Positions 60,735 through 64,000 of a stretch of 64,000 bases of DNA are shown here, piece by piece. This DNA is from PLanc-01 sp035342095 (GTDB taxonomy: Bacteria > Planctomycetota > Phycisphaerae > Sedimentisphaerales > Anaerobacaceae): NCBI GenBank assembly GCA_035342095.1, contig DAOQWL010000005.1, positions 1 to 64,000 on the forward strand, written 5' to 3'. A program made the translations under genes and the position numbers. A model generated the notes under the pieces. The model saw only the letters and a list, made by a program, of their open reading frames with translations. It was not told the origin of the DNA and did no database searches. Within the stretch, counting starts at the first letter, position 1. Each line of letters begins with the position of its first letter.

Positions 60735-60903
60735 TCCTATGGATATGACAGGTAAACAACTCGGGGCAGTAAACGGCGCGCGGCTCAGCCTGCGCGGGCG
60801 GACTATTATCATTATTGGCCACAGGAGAAAGCTGCCCTGAGAAAGCTGAATATCGGGTTGATCCCAGGCCTTCCAGAGCGGCGAACTCTGGAGGGCCTTT
60901 TTT
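60735..60903 (+). ncRNA. candidate structured leader or small RNA upstream of the methyltransferase gene
   Basis: Between a good promoter and a strong terminator lies about 170 nt without a conventional gene. Visible pairings include CTCGGGGCAG (about 60750-60759) with CTGCCCTGAG (60833-60842) as an outer stem, and an inner hairpin CGCGCGGCTCAGCCTGCGCG. It may be a riboswitch or attenuator ending in an expression-platform terminator, or a free small RNA. Alternatively, a 33-codon frame (60739-60840: MDMTGKQLGAVNGARLSLRG, then RTIIIIGHRRKLP) may be a leader peptide. I do not recognise a known riboswitch class. Confidence 0.35.
60866..60903 (+). terminator. rho-independent terminator before the methyltransferase gene
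   Basis: AGGCCTTCCAGAG (60866-60878) pairs with CTCTGGAGGGCCT (60886-60898), with one mismatch and a seven-base loop, followed by TTTTT. It stands upstream of a rightward gene with no rightward gene before it. Confidence 0.8.
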
Positions 60904-60933
60904 GTTGGCCTGGTCTTGGGCAGGAGTACAGAT

Positions 60934-61692
60934 ATGAAAAAGACAAGGAAGCCATGGCATGAACAAGATGAGTTCTGGAGCACTTTCGCAGCCTCCATTT
61001 TCGACGAAGAGCGCAAGGCACTCGCGCCCGTCGAGGTCGAGCAGATCCTGCGGCTGCTGGCCATCGAGCCCAGCCAACACGTATGCGATCTGTGTTGCGG
61101 TGTAGGCCGGCACGCAGTGGAGCTTGCCAAGCGAGGGTTTGCGGTAACCGCAGTGGACCGGACCCGCCGATACCTGCACGCCGCGAGGAGCCATGCCCGA
61201 GATGCCGGCGTGAAAATCGAATTCGTCCATGAGGACATGCGACAATTCAGCAGGCTCGGGGCCTTCGATGCGGTGCTGAACCTGTTCACCTCGTTCGGCT
61301 ACTTCAAAACCCCCGGTGAAGACCGTCAGGTGATCGAAAACATCCATCGCTCACTCAAACCCGGTGGCAAGTTGCTCATCGATGTGATCGGTAAGGAAAT
61401 CCTCGCACGAATCTTCCGTGCGAGGGACTGGCGACCGGTGGGTAATGCGATGATGCTTGAGGAGCGGCGGGTGATCAATGACTGGGGCGGCATCGAGAGC
61501 CGCTGGGTCATGGTCAAAGACGGTCGGCAGCAAGAATGGCTATTCTCGCACCGCATCTACGCAGCGACGGAACTGCGCGGGCTCGTTGAGAGTTGCGGTT
61601 TCCAGGACGTGGCGGTCTATGGCAGTCTCAGCGGCACGCCTTATGACGAGAAGGCCGAGCGTCTGGTCGTTGCGGGGCGCACACGGCCTTGA
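60934..61692 (+). CDS. class I SAM-dependent methyltransferase
   Basis: A 252-residue Rossmann methyltransferase. Motif I is VCDLCCGVGRHAVELAKRGF (about 50-69), motif II region AVTAVDRTRRYLHAARSHA, motif IV FDAVLNLFTSFGYF, and a later strand GGKLLIDVIGKE. The protein resembles the unclassified UbiE/YcgJ-like group whose substrates are unknown; the WHEQDEFWSTFAASIFDEER start is typical of that group. The ATG at 60934 has CAGGAG eight bases upstream. A terminator lies just before the gene, so it may be controlled by attenuation. The ileS promoter overlaps its stop. Confidence 0.88.
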   Translation: MKKTRKPWHEQDEFWSTFAASIFDEERKALAPVEVEQILRLLAIEPSQHVCDLCCGVGRHAVELAKRGFAVTAVDRTRRYLHAARSHARDAGVKIEFVHEDMRQFSRLGAFDAVLNLFTSFGYFKTPGEDRQVIENIHRSLKPGGKLLIDVIGKEILARIFRARDWRPVGNAMMLEERRVINDWGGIESRWVMVKDGRQQEWLFSHRIYAATELRGLVESCGFQDVAVYGSLSGTPYDEKAERLVVAGRTRP

Positions 61693-61718
61693 CGCGACCC
61701 CTGCCGGGCTCGTATGAT
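61689..61718 (+). promoter_or_regulatory. promoter of ileS
   Basis: TTGACG (61689-61694, overlapping the methyltransferase stop) and TATGAT (61713-61718) are spaced by 18 bases, 36 bases before the ileS ATG. Confidence 0.5.
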
Positions 61719-61754
61719 ACGCGATTCCTTTTTCAGGCTTTAGAGGACCTTGGA

Positions 61755-64000
61755 ATGTCGGATGAAAGCAAGCACAATTACAAAGATACGGTGAATCTGC
61801 CGGAAACCAGCTTCGCCATGAAGGCCAACCTGGTGCAGCGAGAGCCCCAGATGCGAAAGCAGTGGGCCCAGCAGAGGATCTATGAGAGGATCCGCGAGGC
61901 CCGTAAGGGCGCTCCGTTGTACATCCTGCACGACGGTCCCCCCTACGCCAACGGCGACATCCACATGGGCCACGTCATCAATAAGGTCCTCAAGGACTTC
62001 GTGATCAAGTACAAGACGATGACCGGGTTCGATGCGCCCTACATCCCCGGCTGGGACTGCCACGGCCTGCCCATCGAGTCGAAGGTCATGACCGACCTGC
62101 GCGCGAAGGCCCGCGAGATGTCCAAGCCCGAGATCCGCAAGGACTGCATGAAATATGCGGGCAAGTACGTCAAGATCCAGGGCAAGCAGTTCCAGGACCT
62201 CGGCGTCTTCGGCAACTTCGAGGAACCCTACCTGACGTTCAAGCCCGCGTACGAGGCAGGCATCCTGGAGGTCTTCGCGGAACTGGTCGGCAAGGGCCTG
62301 GTCTACAAGCAGCTCAAGCCTATTCACTGGTGCGTCGGCTGCGAGACCGCCCTGGCGGAAGCGGAGCTGGAGTACAAGGACGTCGCCTCCCCCAGCATCT
62401 TCGTCAACTTCCCTGCGACGGAGGAGGCCGTACAGCGTCTGATCGAGCTGGGGCTCGTCACGACAGACCAGGCCAAAGAGGCCCGCGTCTGCTTCATGAT
62501 CTGGACAACGACCCCCTGGACGCTGGCGGCCAATCTGGCGGTCGCGGTCCATCCGCACCTCGACTACACCACGATCGGCTACGAGAAGGACGGGCGCAAG
62601 TATGTCTCCGTCGTCTCGACGGACCGGCTCCCCGCGGTCGTCCAGGCCGGCGGGCTCACCGAGGGGCAGTACACGGTCGCCGGCAAGGCGGTGCGAGGCA
62701 GCGCCCTGGACGATCTGCGATACAAGCATCCCTTCGTCGAGACCAACCCGACCGACAAGGACGCCTACATGGTGGTTCTGGCGGACTACGTGACAACCGA
62801 AGACGGCACAGGTCTGGTACACACCGCCCCCGGGCACGGCCTGGAGGACTACATGGCAGGCCAGATGTACGGGCTGGCGGTCTACTCTCCAGTCAACAAC
62901 GACGGCACGTATGACGACACAGTCCCGCAGTGGCTTCGCGGCCAGAGCGTCCTGAAGGTCGAGAAACAGGTGAACGACTGGCTCCAGGAGCACGGCTGGC
63001 TCTTCGCCCAGAGCCAGATCGCGCACAGCTACCCCCACTGCTGGCGGAGCCGGGACCCGGTGGTCTTCCGAGCGACGGAGCAGTGGTTCGTGGGCGTGGA
63101 CAGGGAGTCGCCCGACACCGGCAAGACCCTTCGCCAGATGGCGATGGAGAGTCTCGACCACGTGCAGTGGATCCCCGCCTGGGGCCAGAAGCGGATCGCG
63201 GGCATGCTCGAATCGCGACCCGACTGGTGCATCAGTCGCCAGCGGAGCTGGGGTTTGCCGATCCCGGTCTTCACGATGCCCGACGGCCGCGTCCTGCTGA
63301 CGAAGGAATCGGTCCTGGCGGTGGCCCAATACGTCGGCCAGCACGGCTCGGACAGTTGGTTCACGCACACGCCGCGACAGATCCTCGGCGACGACTTCAA
63401 GCTGCCCGAGGGCTTCAACCTCGACGAACTGCAAAAAGAAGAGAACATCTTCGACGTGTGGTTCGAATCGGGATGTAGTTGGTACAGCGTCTGCTCGCGG
63501 CGCGAGGGCTGGCCGGTGCCGGTGGACATGTACCTCGAGGGTTCGGACCAGCATCGCGGCTGGTTCCAGCTCTCGCTGCTGCCGGCGCTGGGGGCGATCT
63601 CCAAGCCGCCCTTCCAGCGGGTCCTCACGCACGGTTTCACCGTCGATGAAAAGGGCATGAAGCAGTCCAAGTCGCTGGGCAACTACGTCAACGCCCAGGA
63701 CGAGATCGCCAAGTACGGCTCGGACATCCTGCGCCTGTGGGTCTCCAGCGTCAATTACCAGGAGGACGTCCGCTGCAACGACGATCTGATCGGGCGGACC
63801 CAGGACGCCTACCGCAAGATCCGCAACACCCTGCGGTACCTGTTCGGCAACATCAACGATTTCGATCCCGTCAAGGACGTGGTTCCCTACGAACAGATGC
63901 TCGACATCGACAAGTGGGCGATGCAGCAGCTCCAGAAGCTCATCGCGGACGTGACCGCGGCCTACGAGGAGTTCACCTATCACCGCGTGTTCTCGCTGCT
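61755..64000 (+). CDS. ileS: isoleucyl-tRNA synthetase (partial, runs off the window)
   Basis: The first 748 residues of a class I synthetase that charges tRNA-Ile. The HIGH motif is in PYANGDIHMGHVINKVLKDF (64-83), followed by APYIPGWDCHGLPIESKVM. The editing domain has IWTTTPWTLAANLAV and HTAPGHGLEDY. The catalytic core continues with ENIFDVWFESGCSSW and YLEGSDQHRGWFQLSLL. The KMSKS loop reads MKQSKSLGN (635-643), with Gln replacing the Met of KMSKS. Anticodon-binding sequence begins near the window end. The ATG at 61755 has only a weak ribosome-binding site. A long open frame on the opposite strand is a shadow of this gene. Confidence 0.96.
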   Translation, partial: MSDESKHNYKDTVNLPETSFAMKANLVQREPQMRKQWAQQRIYERIREARKGAPLYILHDGPPYANGDIHMGHVINKVLKDFVIKYKTMTGFDAPYIPGWDCHGLPIESKVMTDLRAKAREMSKPEIRKDCMKYAGKYVKIQGKQFQDLGVFGNFEEPYLTFKPAYEAGILEVFAELVGKGLVYKQLKPIHWCVGCETALAEAELEYKDVASPSIFVNFPATEEAVQRLIELGLVTTDQAKEARVCFMIWTTTPWTLAANLAVAVHPHLDYTTIGYEKDGRKYVSVVSTDRLPAVVQAGGLTEGQYTVAGKAVRGSALDDLRYKHPFVETNPTDKDAYMVVLADYVTTEDGTGLVHTAPGHGLEDYMAGQMYGLAVYSPVNNDGTYDDTVPQWLRGQSVLKVEKQVNDWLQEHGWLFAQSQIAHSYPHCWRSRDPVVFRATEQWFVGVDRESPDTGKTLRQMAMESLDHVQWIPAWGQKRIAGMLESRPDWCISRQRSWGLPIPVFTMPDGRVLLTKESVLAVAQYVGQHGSDSWFTHTPRQILGDDFKLPEGFNLDELQKEENIFDVWFESGCSWYSVCSRREGWPVPVDMYLEGSDQHRGWFQLSLLPALGAISKPPFQRVLTHGFTVDEKGMKQSKSLGNYVNAQDEIAKYGSDILRLWVSSVNYQEDVRCNDDLIGRTQDAYRKIRNTLRYLFGNINDFDPVKDVVPYEQMLDIDKWAMQQLQKLIADVTAAYEEFTYHRVFSL

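Noticed and set aside
60735..60903. TPP riboswitch, because CTCGGGG and CTGAGA words occur in the leader
   Set aside because: The downstream parts needed for a THI element (the CCUGAUCUGG and GCGUAGGGA type segments) are missing and the spacing is wrong.
61740..63983. Very long open frame on the minus strand (about 747 codons)
   Set aside because: It is the antisense shadow of ileS, whose plus-strand frame has HIGH, editing and KQSKS motifs. The minus translation is low-complexity and matches nothing.

Overview
The window looks like a chromosome segment of a Planctomycetota bacterium, probably class Phycisphaerae or a relative. This is inferred from gene style and not from a marker-gene phylogeny. 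The supporting signs are a high-GC background, a pseudopilin with a FTLIELLVVIAVIAILM helix and a terminal FLDGQVQ motif, large secreted LamG/discoidin mosaic proteins carrying TYYWRVDEVN modules, a Tat-exported sulfatase, and an ECF sigma factor with a long membrane-crossing C-terminal extension.

Layout. 0.5-1.7 kb: an intact VapBC module, an intact antitoxin and remnants of two more toxins. 1.9-4.3 kb: two unknown genes separated by repeats. 4.7-9.4 kb: a secreted nucleoside-hydrolase-like protein, a chemoreceptor, a PLD-like protein and a HepT/MntA pair. 9.5-14.6 kb: a PPC-domain and zinc-ribbon pair, a sulfatase, a secreted beta-propeller and a pseudopilin. 14.6-26.1 kb: secreted LamG mosaics, a PL11 rhamnogalacturonan lyase and a clan GH-A hydrolase. 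26.2-29.2 kb: a tripartite ABC exporter operon whose membrane-fusion gene is frameshifted. 29.4-33.9 kb: a LacI regulator and another secreted mosaic protein. 34.4-39.9 kb: housekeeping genes (pgsA-ribBA-lipoprotein; gspF-like, pdxJ, dapA). 39.9-41.6 kb: a promoter-led, overlapping three-gene cassette (DUF488, DUF488, probable dual-OB protein). 41.6-45.2 kb: a membrane-anchored sigma factor next to a secreted paralogue of its own sensor domain; that paralogue appears interrupted by an in-frame UGA followed by a SECIS-like hairpin. 45.3-50.7 kb: a glycosyltransferase, dnaA, ftsY and a DUF4143 ATPase. 50.7-60.6 kb: a secreted propeller, an HNH endonuclease with three HNR repeats, small transporters, a LOG protein, a GH53 galactanase, an ICMT-like protein, an outer-membrane barrel and a parallel beta-helix protein. 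60.7-64 kb: a candidate structured leader RNA, a methyltransferase and ileS, which runs off the window.

Themes. PL11, GH53, the beta-helix protein, the GH-A hydrolase, the sulfatase, the sialidase-like propellers and a LacI repressor together point to degradation of rhamnogalacturonan-I-like or algal sulfated polysaccharides. Accessory DNA (toxin-antitoxin modules, HNH gene, transposase remnant, several dispersed repeat families) sits between housekeeping blocks. No rRNA, tRNA or CRISPR array was recognised. Starts were chosen from ribosome-binding sites, signal peptides and overlaps, and are marked where uncertain.
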